A stretch of DNA of 6,518 bases from Nitrospirae bacterium GWC2_56_14 (GTDB lineage Bacteria; Nitrospirota; UBA9217), in the NCBI GenBank assembly GCA_001803705.1, contig MHDY01000182.1, positions 13,267 through 19,784 on the forward strand, written 5' to 3'. The notes under the pieces were generated by a model that was not told the DNA's origin, did no database searches, and saw only the letters and a list, made by a program, of their open reading frames with translations. How positions within the stretch are numbered: the first letter of the stretch is position 1; each line of letters starts with the position of its first letter. Positions 1-6,245 of the stretch are shown piece after piece. The position numbers and the translations under genes are program-made.

Positions 1-831
1 GTAGTTCACGCCGAAGAAGTCGAGTTTGTCCTTGATCGGGACTTCGATCTCCACGGCGCGGGAGAACGGGAATTTGATGACGAAGACGCCGGTCTGGAAC
101 GCGTTAATGATCGAATGATTGTAAAAAAAGTTCGCCGATTTTTTCAGGAGCCGGTCCAGGGGGTTCCATTTCTTCCAGGGAGCGAACACAGACATATTAT
201 GGGCGATGCTGACCTGAGCATCGGGAACATACCGGTGGATGATGTCGTAAGCCTTGCCGTGGCACGTGAATATGTTCTTCAGAGCGACAAGGGAACGGGG
301 AACGTCCCGCAGACCCGGCGGTGTGCACCCGTCCAGGTACCCGCCGATCAGGATGACATAGGGTTCGTTGAAGGTGATCCAGTACCGCACGTTCCTGAGC
401 GTCGCTACCATCTTTTCCGTATAGCGCAGGAATTTTTCGATGGATGCGGTCTTATGCCAGGGAGAACGCTCCAGAAACCACTTGGGATGGGTGAAATGAT
501 GGAGCGTGACCATGGGTTCGATGTTATAGCTCCGCAGGATGTCGATGATCTCCTGGTAATGCGCGATGGCCTCGTCGTCCCAGGTGTCGGGACGCGGCTG
601 GATCCTGCTCCATTCAATGGAGAAGCGATAGGAATTTACGCCCAGGTCCTTCAGGAGTTTGAGGTCCTCCCGGAAAACGGCATAGTGGTTCGTGATCTCG
701 GGGATGTCGCTTAATACCGGGTCCCAGGTCGACCAGTCGGCGTTGGAAGAACCTTCGAGTTGAAACGCCGATGTGGCGACTCCCCACTGAAAGTCTTCCG
801 GGAAGGCCGGTTTCCTCGTTGTCTCGTGCAT
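1..831 (-). CDS. Family 1 glycoside hydrolase (beta-glucosidase-like), 3' part cut by window edge
   Basis: The first 277 residues are visible and the frame runs open off the left edge, so the nucleophile motif (ENG type) lies outside. GH1 enzymes hydrolyse beta-linked glucosides or galactosides with retention of configuration. Visible GH1 marks are the N-terminal signature FQWGVATSAFQLEG (residues 14-27, Q24), YRFSIEWSRI (68-77, R69), LHHFTHPKWF (110-119, H112) and the acid/base motif TFNEP with E156. There is no signal peptide, so it is probably cytoplasmic. The loop between the signature and 'DLGVNSYRFS' is shorter than in typical beta-glucosidases and lacks the usual 'CDHYHRY' segment (here ITNHYAVF), which suggests a divergent subgroup with unknown substrate. 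ATG 831 was chosen because the FQWG signature follows at once. An in-frame GTG at 840, overlapping the upstream stop, is an alternative. AGGA directly abuts the ATG, so the ribosome site is poor and translation is probably coupled to the preceding mini gene, which ends 5 nt before. Confidence 0.92.
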   Translation of the reverse strand, partial: MHETTRKPAFPEDFQWGVATSAFQLEGSSNADWSTWDPVLSDIPEITNHYAVFREDLKLLKDLGVNSYRFSIEWSRIQPRPDTWDDEAIAHYQEIIDILRSYNIEPMVTLHHFTHPKWFLERSPWHKTASIEKFLRYTEKMVATLRNVRYWITFNEPYVILIGGYLDGCTPPGLRDVPRSLVALKNIFTCHGKAYDIIHRYVPDAQVSIAHNMSVFAPWKKWNPLDRLLKKSANFFYNHSIINAFQTGVFVIKFPFSRAVEIEVPIKDKLDFFGVNY

Positions 832-836
832 TCCTG

Positions 837-941
837 TCACCGCCAATAAAGGACCAGGAACACCAGTCCTGCCAGGAAAGCGGCGAAAAGCAGGATCTCC
901 TCGATTTTTTCCTGAAGCTGCTTCTGTTCATTGTCAGGCAT
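837..941 (-). CDS. Small single-span membrane protein, 34 aa, unrecognised
   Basis: A 34-residue ORF with an acidic/polar N-terminal half (MPDNEQKQLQEKIEEI) followed by a hydrophobic stretch (about residues 17-32) and a C-terminal YWR. This is the layout of a tiny single-pass inner-membrane protein with an amphipathic cytoplasmic helix. It has a good ribosome site, GAGGTGG at 945-951, 3 nt before the ATG (6 nt from the GAGG core). Its ATG overlaps the stop of the psiE-like gene (8-nt overlap, 934-941), and its TGA lies 5 nt before the GH1 start, so it sits as the middle gene of a coupled cluster. I recognise no family. It could be a regulatory subunit or stabiliser of the four-span PsiE-like protein; that is inference from position and topology only. 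Confidence 0.7.
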   Translation of the reverse strand: MPDNEQKQLQEKIEEILLFAAFLAGLVFLVLYWR

Positions 942-1359
942 GGACCACCTCTTTTGCATCGCTGCATTTTTCCGGTGAAAAAACCACGGCAAGCGTCCGG
1001 ATGCCGCCGATCACCAGGATCAGGGCCGCGAGCGCCATGATCATGCCCGCCTCCAGATTGTGCTGATAGAGCCCGATCATGATCTCGCGCAGGACAAAGA
1101 CCAAAGCGGCATCGGTGATGAACGTGATCTTAAGCCGGTGCACGGTGAAATATTCAATGATGCTTCGCAGCAGCTCGATGACGATGAACATCGAAAGAAT
1201 GTTCGTCACCATCATGTCGAACGCGGAAGCCAGCGTCTGACTGCCAAACACGGCACGAAGGTCAAGAATGACCCGGGCGATCCCCATCAAAAGGGCGAGG
1301 ATAACGATCGGGATCATGAATTTGATCATGCTGTCGACTATCCTGGTAAAGTATTTCAT
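934..1359 (-). CDS. psiE: PsiE-like four-span inner-membrane protein
   Basis: This 141-residue protein has about four membrane spans (roughly 13-33, 50-70, 78-97 and 104-126). The central block ELLRSIIEYFTVHRLKITF...VLREIM (62-94) resembles the conserved core of the phosphate-starvation-inducible PsiE family. The length is normal for the family. The biochemical role of PsiE is not established; in Escherichia coli it is induced by phosphate starvation. It is the first gene of a tight trio: its TGA overlaps the start of the 34-aa membrane protein. The ribosome site AAGGA lies about 7 nt before ATG 1359. The leader contains the porin terminator directly upstream, so expression may depend on read-through. 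No Pho box was seen in front of it. The symbol is by family resemblance, not proven orthology. Confidence 0.82.
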   Translation of the reverse strand: MKYFTRIVDSMIKFMIPIVILALLMGIARVILDLRAVFGSQTLASAFDMMVTNILSMFIVIELLRSIIEYFTVHRLKITFITDAALVFVLREIMIGLYQHNLEAGMIMALAALILVIGGIRTLAVVFSPEKCSDAKEVVHA

Positions 1360-1370
1360 GGTCTCGTCCT

Positions 1371-1408
1371 TTTCAAAAAGGGTGGGACGGGCTGATAAGG
1401 CCCGTCCC
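1371..1408 (-). terminator. Intrinsic terminator after the porin gene, inside the psiE leader
   Basis: Read on the minus strand, a perfect 9-bp stem GGGACGGGC / GCCCGTCCC (1400-1408 and 1384-1392) encloses a 7-nt loop CTTATCA. ACCC and a TTTTT run (1375-1379) follow. It lies 43 nt past the porin stop and ends only about a dozen bases before the psiE-like ATG. The T-run adjoins the psiE ribosome site. Confidence 0.85.
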
Positions 1409-1422
1409 GGGGAGGTGGGACG
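1403..1422 (-). promoter_or_regulatory. Possible alternative stem competing with the terminator
   Basis: CGTCCC (1417-1422, minus strand) can pair with GGGACG (1403-1408), the first six bases of the terminator stem, across an 8-nt loop ACCTCCCC. This pairing excludes the 9-bp terminator stem. It arises because CGTCCCACC occurs twice on the minus strand (1414-1422 and 1381-1389). The stem is weaker than the terminator, so an antiterminator role would need a helper or kinetic trapping. Confidence 0.3.
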
Positions 1423-1451
1423 ATGAAGCCAGGTACGCTGCAGTGATAGCG

Positions 1452-2624
1452 TTAGAAGCTGTGATTCACGCCGAAGGATATGACCGAAGGATCTTCATCC
1501 GCCTTCGGTGTGTACGCTCCGCCTGCGCCTCCCTGGCCCAGGCCGTAGGTGGCATTCGTATCGTTTTTCGTGGCTGCGTACAGAACATATGCAGAGGTGC
1601 GCTTTGTAAAAGCATGGTCGGCTCCGACAGCCATGAATGTCGCGCCCGTCTCGGCGAGCGACTCGCCGTCGTCGGCGATGCCGAATGCGAGCTTGATGGT
1701 TTCCTTACCCAGCTTCTGGCTCACCGCAAGGTACATGGCGTCGCGGGTGATCGCTGAAGTAGCGGTATCGTCCTTGAGGGTCTCGAAAACAAGCCCGATC
1801 TTCGTGCCGCCGATGGTATAGCCCGCGCCGAGTCTGGCTCCCGTAACCTCCTTACCAGCAGCGTCCCAGGTGGCTACGCCGTTCTTGTGACTTTCTGCCG
1901 CCAGGGCGATTGCCAGGGCGCCTGTTTTAAAGACAGCCGAGGCGGAAACGAGCCGCGCGTCCGCGGTGGCGTTTGCAGCTTCCGACCCGGACTGTGAAGT
2001 GGCCGCGCTGATCTGCAAGCCGCCCCAGGAGGGAGAAGAATAGGCGATCACGTCCTTGGGCCGAAGTTCGAAGTTCGATGATCCGTTGACGTTGCCCATA
2101 ATGGCATTGTAGTCGGCCATGGAATCTCCGAAGGCATCAAACTGGCCGGTTGCGGTCTTGTAAGGCGTGTCAAAGGTGCCGAAGGTCAGCATACCCAGGG
2201 TTTTCGATTTCAGACCGACATAGGTGTTGCGGAGCCCAAGAGTGTTGACGTTCGCATTCTTAGTGGTCACCGTTGTAACGCCGGTAGTGGTGTTCGTGGT
2301 CGCCGAAGTGACAGACTCCACTGTTGTTTGTGTCGTACCGTCCATGTTGACGCCCAATTCCAGCTGGTACACGGTGGAAAGGTCGTCGCTCATCTCTTCC
2401 GAGCCCTTAAATCCGAGACGGGATGAGTTGGAGGAAAGCTTGCTCAGGCTCGTGTCCGCCCCCGCTGTCTTGCTGCCGGTATCGATCATATCGACAGAAA
2501 GTCTTGCCTGGCCATAGACCTCTATGTTGCCTTTTACCACCGGAGCTTCACCATCTGCCGCAAAAACCATGGAACCGAAACTGCTTACTGCAACTACTGC
2601 TATCGCTGCTAGAACCTTTTTCAT
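1452..2624 (-). CDS. Outer-membrane general porin (Gram-negative 16-strand type)
   Basis: A 390-residue precursor. MKKVLAAIAVVAVSSFGSMVFA is a Sec signal peptide, probably cleaved after A22. The mature start KGNIEVYGQARLSVD is the usual first porin strand, followed by SSNSSRLGFKGSEEMSDDLSTVYQLE, the conserved hairpin of neisserial and betaproteobacterial-type porins. NTYVGLKSKTLGMLTFGTFDTPYK (133-156) leads into the constriction loop. The chain ends VISFGVNHSF with the terminal Phe needed for BAM-assisted insertion. These proteins form trimeric diffusion channels, and the solute here is not readable from sequence. Residues 97-128 form a threonine-rich insertion (15 Thr of 32) that probably lies in an external loop. 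The ribosome site GGAGGG lies about 6 nt before the ATG. The gene is monocistronic in appearance, with its own leader and terminator, though read-through into psiE is possible. Confidence 0.9.
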   Translation of the reverse strand: MKKVLAAIAVVAVSSFGSMVFAADGEAPVVKGNIEVYGQARLSVDMIDTGSKTAGADTSLSKLSSNSSRLGFKGSEEMSDDLSTVYQLELGVNMDGTTQTTVESVTSATTNTTTGVTTVTTKNANVNTLGLRNTYVGLKSKTLGMLTFGTFDTPYKTATGQFDAFGDSMADYNAIMGNVNGSSNFELRPKDVIAYSSPSWGGLQISAATSQSGSEAANATADARLVSASAVFKTGALAIALAAESHKNGVATWDAAGKEVTGARLGAGYTIGGTKIGLVFETLKDDTATSAITRDAMYLAVSQKLGKETIKLAFGIADDGESLAETGATFMAVGADHAFTKRTSAYVLYAATKNDTNATYGLGQGGAGGAYTPKADEDPSVISFGVNHSF

Positions 2625-2627
2625 CTT

Positions 2628-2724
2628 TTACCCTCCGTGACGTATGATTATTCCGACAATTCGGAAGTGCTTCTCTGCGAGAGCTGACGCCAGGCGACAC
2701 GTCGCTTCTTTGCATGGAGGGTAA
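2628..2724 (-). promoter_or_regulatory. Porin 5' leader with anti-Shine-Dalgarno complement
   Basis: On the minus strand TTACCCTCC (2716-2724) is the exact reverse complement of GGAGGGTAA (2628-2636), which contains the porin ribosome site. If the transcript starts upstream of 2724, a 9-bp helix could hide the site. The 79 bases between contain smaller dyads: TTCCGA-CAAT-TCGGAA at 2651-2666, CTCT-GCG-AGAG at 2673-2683 and GCGAC-AC-GTCGC at 2694-2705. Nested structure is therefore plausible. The pairing is seen; its role in translation control is inferred. Confidence 0.45.
2651..2666. repeat. 16-bp dyad TTCCGA-CAAT-TCGGAA
   Basis: Perfect 6-bp arms separated by CAAT, lying 27 bp upstream of the porin start codon. 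It could be a regulator-binding operator or a small RNA hairpin in the leader. The sequence alone does not decide. Confidence 0.5.
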
Positions 2725-2985
2725 CTTACTCTCTTTGTGTTACATCAGTATGTCGGTTTCGTTAAGTGTTTATGAAATGAATTTTTAAGAGCAGGGCGGC
2801 AGCAGGAGCGAACGGGGATATACGGAGCGTTTTCTCGTGATGGATCGTGACAGGATGTGCGGGAAAAACGGGGAAGCGGAGTAGGTTTCCCGCAGCGCCA
2901 TTGTTACCATGGTTAAACGGCAGGAATGCAGTTGCGCCCCCTGCCAGCTTGGTTGACTTCCTTGTGCAGGTCGCTCATAAGCTCC

Positions 2986-3690
2986 TCAGAAAACAGAAAG
3001 GGCAGACAGGTCCGACCCGTAAACAGCCTCTTCCTCTTTCACTTTCCCTGCTCCGCGATGATTTTTCCGGTACTCGTAAAGCCTTTCCGTAAAACCGCCT
3101 TGTTCAGCAAAATCTTTCTCAAGTCGCTCCATCTGGCAACGCAGCAGATAGCTGGCCTGATGGGTAAGGCAGAGCATGATATTTGCGCAAACCTCGGCAG
3201 ACGCGGTTTCCAGAGCCTGCAGCGCCGCCAGCAAAGGCTCGTCAAAGAACTCGGAGCGGTCAGGCCTGTTCGACGTGTCGGACCTGTCAGACCTGTCAGA
3301 CCCGTCAGACTTGTCAGACCCCTTTTTGATCTTCCCTGCCAGCCGCGCGCGCATCGCCCGTACTTTCGGCGCGTCCTTGTCCCAGATCGCCAGCCGATTC
3401 TGACGCAAATAGTCCTCATAGTCGCGAATCAGCTCGCCCAGGCTCGCCCGGGCCACACTCGTCAGCTTCAGTTCTGTTTTTTTCGAGGTTCCCGAGGCAA
3501 GGGAGCCTTCCGCGATGTTCTGCACCCCGCTCCGCGCAGCCTGCACCATTTGATCGTGCGTCCGCGACCGCCGGTCGATAAAGCGGTTGCAGAAAATAAC
3601 CGTGCCGTCGTAAGCGGCCAGAGACACCGTAAAGCTCCGCAACTTGCGATACCCACCGTGGGGCAGTATCAAATCATCAGGCTTGTTCAC
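2986..3690 (-). CDS. Four-helix-bundle 'suffix' domain protein with internal nonamer repeats
   Basis: A 234-residue soluble protein. Residues 8-100 (ILPHGGYRKLRSF, FIDRRSRTHDQMVQAARSG, QNIAEGSLASGTSKKTELKLTSVARASL, LIRDYEDYLRQ) match what I know of the four-helix-bundle suffix family, a branch of the S23/IVS four-helix proteins. The molecular role of this family is not established. A second helical block (151-200) completes the bundle. Between them, residues 125-145 are an Ser-Asp-x triplet repeat (SDK, SDG, SDR...) encoded by a 9-bp tandem repeat. The C-terminus ends GSDLSALSVF, a decayed version of the same repeat. The start is GTG at 3690, supported by AAGGAG five bases upstream; no earlier family sequence is missing. 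It lies 122 bp after phoR with no clear terminator between. It has no visible mobile-element partners. Confidence 0.87.
   Translation of the reverse strand: MNKPDDLILPHGGYRKLRSFTVSLAAYDGTVIFCNRFIDRRSRTHDQMVQAARSGVQNIAEGSLASGTSKKTELKLTSVARASLGELIRDYEDYLRQNRLAIWDKDAPKVRAMRARLAGKIKKGSDKSDGSDRSDRSDTSNRPDRSEFFDEPLLAALQALETASAEVCANIMLCLTHQASYLLRCQMERLEKDFAEQGGFTERLYEYRKNHRGAGKVKEEEAVYGSDLSALSVF
2990..3016. repeat. Degenerate nonamer copies at the 3' end of the four-helix gene
   Basis: On the plus strand agggcagac (2999-3007) and aggtccgac (3008-3016), with a weaker copy before them, resemble the NNgtcagac unit at 3257-3319. They encode the last residues, beginning GSDLS. Copies are decayed, so the assignment is tentative. 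Confidence 0.45.
3257..3319. repeat. Seven tandem 9-bp repeats, consensus ctgtcagac (plus strand)
   Basis: Units in order: cggtcaggc, ctgttcgac, gtgtcggac, ctgtcagac, ctgtcagac, ccgtcagac, ttgtcagac. The last four are nearly identical and the first three are diverged. The 9-bp period keeps the four-helix gene in frame and yields Ser-Asp-x triplets. All other frames are open as well, which produces spurious ORFs. Confidence 0.93.
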
Positions 3691-3726
3691 GGCTTCTCCT
3701 TTGCTTCACAAAAAGGTCCACACTAC

Positions 3727-3783
3727 AAGTCAGACCAATCCTGCAACACGTCCTGCAAGTCAGAACCGTCAAACCAGTCCGAC
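3727..3783. repeat. Degenerate copies of the same nonamer upstream of the four-helix gene
   Basis: Plus-strand units aagtcagac (3727-3735), acgtcctgc, aagtcagaa, ccgtcaaac and cagtccgac (3748-3783, contiguous). A 12-bp spacer between the two groups carries another tcctgcaa copy (3739-3746 and 3751-3758). They lie in the non-coding gap between phoR and the four-helix gene, so the repeat is not there to encode protein. Confidence 0.65.
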
Positions 3784-3812
3784 TGAAGGTTATGCCAACA
3801 GATACAGAGGCA

Positions 3813-5546
3813 TCAACCCACCTGCACCTTCACCTTCGTGCCCTTCTCCGGAACGCTCTCGATCTGCATCTCCCAGGCGTGGGCCTTTACCAGGTGCTTG
3901 ACGATGGCCAGGCCGAGGCCGGTGCCGCCCATCTTCCGTGATCGTGCTGTATCCACGCGGTAAAACCGCTCCCCAATGCGCGGCAGATGTTTTTCCGGGA
4001 TCCCGACGCCGCTGTCTTCGACGGAGAGGTATGGCTTGTCGTTCTCTATGCGAAAACCGATGGTCACGCCGCCTGTTTCCGTGAATTTTATTGCATTATC
4101 CACGAGGTTCGTGAGTATCTGGATCAGCTTGTCCCGGTCGGCAATGATCGTGATATGTTCCGCGGGGAAATCGGTTTTCAGATACAGTTTCTTTTCAGCG
4201 GCCTTGGGCCTCAGCAGTGCCAGAACATGTTCCGTTGCTTCAGAGAGATCAACCGGGGCCCGTTCTATTCTGGCGACGCCGAGTTCGATCTTGGAGATCG
4301 TCATGAGGTCGTCCACCAGGCTGTTGATCCGTTCGCTGTTCGCCTTGATGATCTTCAGGAATTTCTCGGCGTGCTCCGCATCATGCAAGGCGCCCTCAAG
4401 CAGGGTTTCGGAAAACCCCTTGATCGCGGTTATAGGTGTCTTTATCTCGTGCGATATGTTCGCCACAAAATCCTTGCGGGTCTGCTCCAGCTTCTTGAGC
4501 TGCGTGATGTCATGCAGGATGACGACGAAACCGGCCAGGTCCTTCTCCTCATCGGTGAGCGGAGACACCCGCGCGGAAAAATACCGTTCTTCCGGATGAT
4601 CAAGCCGCAGTTCGCCGACGCCGGGCGTAAGGTTCCTGCGCGCCTCTTCCATGAGCGACAGGAACAAAGGGTTTCGTATGACCTCGAACACCTGCTTGCC
4701 CAGGACCTCTCCGAAAGAGCGCCGCGCGGCGGAGCTTGCCAGCTGGATCGTGCCGTTCGATTCGAGTATCATGAGAATATCGGGGATGCTTCGCAGGATC
4801 TCATTCAGCCGCTTTCGCTCCTTTTCATTCTCGGCAATAGTGTTCCGCAGCTCCATGGACATGGCATTCAGGCTTTCGGCTATCTCCTCAAACTCTCCGG
4901 CCTGATCGAAATACAGCTTCTTTCCGGTCAGGCCGCTGGCGAGCGAGCGCGAGAAGTCTCCGATCTGCTTGGTCAGCCTCCTGATGCGTTCCAGCTGTCC
5001 GATTGAGAACAGGCCCGCTGCAAACAGGATCGCGATGACTACCGCGATGATCTTGAACCTGAGGGAATTGATCGAGGCATTTACCTGCTGCAGCTGCATG
5101 CTGAGCCGGACAATACCAACAGGGGAACCGGCACGCGTGATCCTCCTGGCAACATACAGCAGTTCGTCCTGCAGGGTATCGCTGTGGCGGGTGGCCATGC
5201 CTGCGCCATACAGGAGGGCCTGCTGGACCTCGGGACGACCCGCGTGATTTTCCATGAGGGATGACATCGTATCTGAATCCCCGAGGACCCGTCCGTCCAG
5301 TGCGATGATGGTCACCCGGGAACCGGTCTGTTCCTTAAACTGCTTGCAGAGTGCATCGAGCGAGGGTTGGTCCTGAAACGAGACATCATTGGAAATGAGC
5401 GTTGCCTGTGAAATGAGGTGGTCCCGCAGATCGTTGAGATGACTGTTCCGAACGACATCGGTAATAAAGAGTTCGACAAACGCCACCGCCACAAGGAAGG
5501 TGACCGCATACAGCAGGAATATCCGGCCGAAGAGGCGTTGTTTCAT
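3813..5546 (-). CDS. phoR: PhoR-type sensor histidine kinase
   Basis: This 577-residue inner-membrane kinase phosphorylates PhoB when phosphate is low. Span 1 covers about 7-29 and span 2 about 164-186. The roughly 135 residues between form an extracytoplasmic sensor domain, unlike the short loop of enterobacterial PhoR. A HAMP region follows (about 183-236), then a PAS domain (about 245-350). The HisKA segment FVANISHEIKTPITAIKG has H366 as the phospho-acceptor. The ATPase domain shows the N box NLVDNAIKF (N480, N484), G1 DSGVGIP (511-517), F box ERFYRVD (526-532) and G2 GGTGLGLAIVKHL. All catalytic motifs are intact. Its ATG overlaps the phoB stop (ATGA, 5543-5546) with AAGGGGA as the ribosome site inside phoB, so translation is coupled. 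The PAS plus 'ERFYRVD...GGTGLGLAIVKHL' pattern is typical of PhoR; a related envelope-stress kinase cannot be fully excluded. Confidence 0.92.
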   Translation of the reverse strand: MKQRLFGRIFLLYAVTFLVAVAFVELFITDVVRNSHLNDLRDHLISQATLISNDVSFQDQPSLDALCKQFKEQTGSRVTIIALDGRVLGDSDTMSSLMENHAGRPEVQQALLYGAGMATRHSDTLQDELLYVARRITRAGSPVGIVRLSMQLQQVNASINSLRFKIIAVVIAILFAAGLFSIGQLERIRRLTKQIGDFSRSLASGLTGKKLYFDQAGEFEEIAESLNAMSMELRNTIAENEKERKRLNEILRSIPDILMILESNGTIQLASSAARRSFGEVLGKQVFEVIRNPLFLSLMEEARRNLTPGVGELRLDHPEERYFSARVSPLTDEEKDLAGFVVILHDITQLKKLEQTRKDFVANISHEIKTPITAIKGFSETLLEGALHDAEHAEKFLKIIKANSERINSLVDDLMTISKIELGVARIERAPVDLSEATEHVLALLRPKAAEKKLYLKTDFPAEHITIIADRDKLIQILTNLVDNAIKFTETGGVTIGFRIENDKPYLSVEDSGVGIPEKHLPRIGERFYRVDTARSRKMGGTGLGLAIVKHLVKAHAWEMQIESVPEKGTKVKVQVG

Positions 5547-6238
5547 AGGTCCCCTTCCACATAGTACCCCACGCCTCGGCGGGTCTTTATATACGCGGGG
5601 TCCGAAGCATCGTCCTCGATCTGGGTCCGGAGCCTCCGGATATGGACGTCTACGGTCCTGGGTTCGATAAAGGCCTCCCCCTTCCAGACGGCATCGACCA
5701 GCTGTTCGCGGCTGAATACCCTGCCTTTTCTTTCGACGAGATAGACCAGCAGGTTAAATTCCGTGGCACTGAGTTCCAGCGGGGTCTTGCCCTTGGTGAC
5801 GCCGTGGGTTTCGAGGTTGATGAGCAGGTTGCCGAGCGTGAGGGTCTTTTCCGTTGTCGGTTTTTCTCCCGTTCTCCGTAAGACCGCTTTTATGCGCGCA
5901 ATGAGTTCCCGTGAGCTGAACGGTTTCGTCATATAATCGTCGGCGCCGCTTTCCAGTCCGATGACCCTGTCCACCTCTTCTCCCTTTGCGGTAAGCATGA
6001 TAATGGGAGTACCCGCGGTTTTGGGATCGTTCCTGATAATGCGGCAAAGCTCCACACCTTGTATGCCGGGGAGCATAAGGTCGAGGACCACGAGATCGAA
6101 CCGGTCCTTCCTGATCTTATGGAGCGCTGCTTCGCCGTCTGAGGCCGTGGTGATCCTGAAGCCGTCTTTTTTTAAATTATAGGATACGAGGTCGACAATA
6201 TCCGGTTCATCGTCAACGATCAGTATTTTTTTGTTCAT
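5543..6238 (-). CDS. phoB: PhoB-type response regulator (OmpR/PhoB family)
   Basis: A 231-residue transcription factor. The receiver domain (about 4-117) has the acidic pocket D9/D10, phospho-acceptor D53 in VLDLMLPG, T83 in MLTAKGEE and K105 in DYMTKPFSSREL. The C-terminal winged helix (about 133-228) carries LELSATEFNLLVYL, VFSREQLVDAVWKG, the recognition helix region RTVDVHIRRLR and the wing TRRGVGYYVEG. This matches PhoB closely and its full length is normal. It is the first gene of the phoBR operon. ATG 6238 begins MNKKILIVDDE and is the only sensible start. No Shine-Dalgarno sequence is seen before it, and the promoter's -10 lies just 7 nt upstream, so a leaderless message is likely. 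A Pho-box-like repeat upstream suggests autoregulation. Confidence 0.92.
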   Translation of the reverse strand: MNKKILIVDDEPDIVDLVSYNLKKDGFRITTASDGEAALHKIRKDRFDLVVLDLMLPGIQGVELCRIIRNDPKTAGTPIIMLTAKGEEVDRVIGLESGADDYMTKPFSSRELIARIKAVLRRTGEKPTTEKTLTLGNLLINLETHGVTKGKTPLELSATEFNLLVYLVERKGRVFSREQLVDAVWKGEAFIEPRTVDVHIRRLRTQIEDDASDPAYIKTRRGVGYYVEGDL

Positions 6239-6245
6239 GAACGTA

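Larger units (their letters stand above)
2625..2985 (-). other. 361-bp intergenic region holding the porin leader and promoter
   Basis: No conventional gene is seen. The 100 bases next to the porin carry several dyads and an anti-Shine-Dalgarno complement (listed separately). A possible weak sigma70 pair on the minus strand is TTCATA at about 2769-2774 and CATACT at about 2745-2750, 18 bp apart, each 4/6 to consensus; I do not treat it as established. Nearer the four-helix gene lies an inverted repeat GGCAGG/CCTGCC (2919-2924, 2940-2945) without a convincing T-run, and a 21-codon ORF with a Shine-Dalgarno site (2913-2978). The rest shows nothing I can name. Confidence 0.5.

Noticed and set aside
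405..967. Minus-strand ORFs at 405-617 and 614-967
   Set aside because: They are out of frame with the GH1 gene and the 34-aa gene, which carry recognisable motifs or ribosome sites; these are shadows.
2673..2698. Sigma54 promoter for the porin (TGGCGT...TCGCA)
   Set aside because: The GG-GC spacing is one base too long and the core bases differ from consensus.
2640..2985. Pho box in front of the porin
   Set aside because: No pair of CTGTnAn-like half-sites with 11-bp period was found on either strand, so a Pho-regulon claim for the porin is not supported.
3257..3319. CRISPR array
   Set aside because: Units are 9 bp and contiguous, with no spacers and no cas genes.
2986..3690. Avd accessory protein of a diversity-generating retroelement
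   Set aside because: The four-helix fold is related, but no reverse transcriptase, template repeat or variable repeat pair is present, and the sequence fits the suffix family better.
2926..3786. Plus-strand ORF of 286 codons with Arg-Pro-Val repeats
   Set aside because: It lies antisense to the four-helix gene, and its repeats are the 9-bp array read in another frame. No family features or ribosome site.
3987..5006. Plus-strand ORF of 339 codons
   Set aside because: It is fully antisense to phoR, whose motifs are intact; the open frame is a codon-composition shadow.
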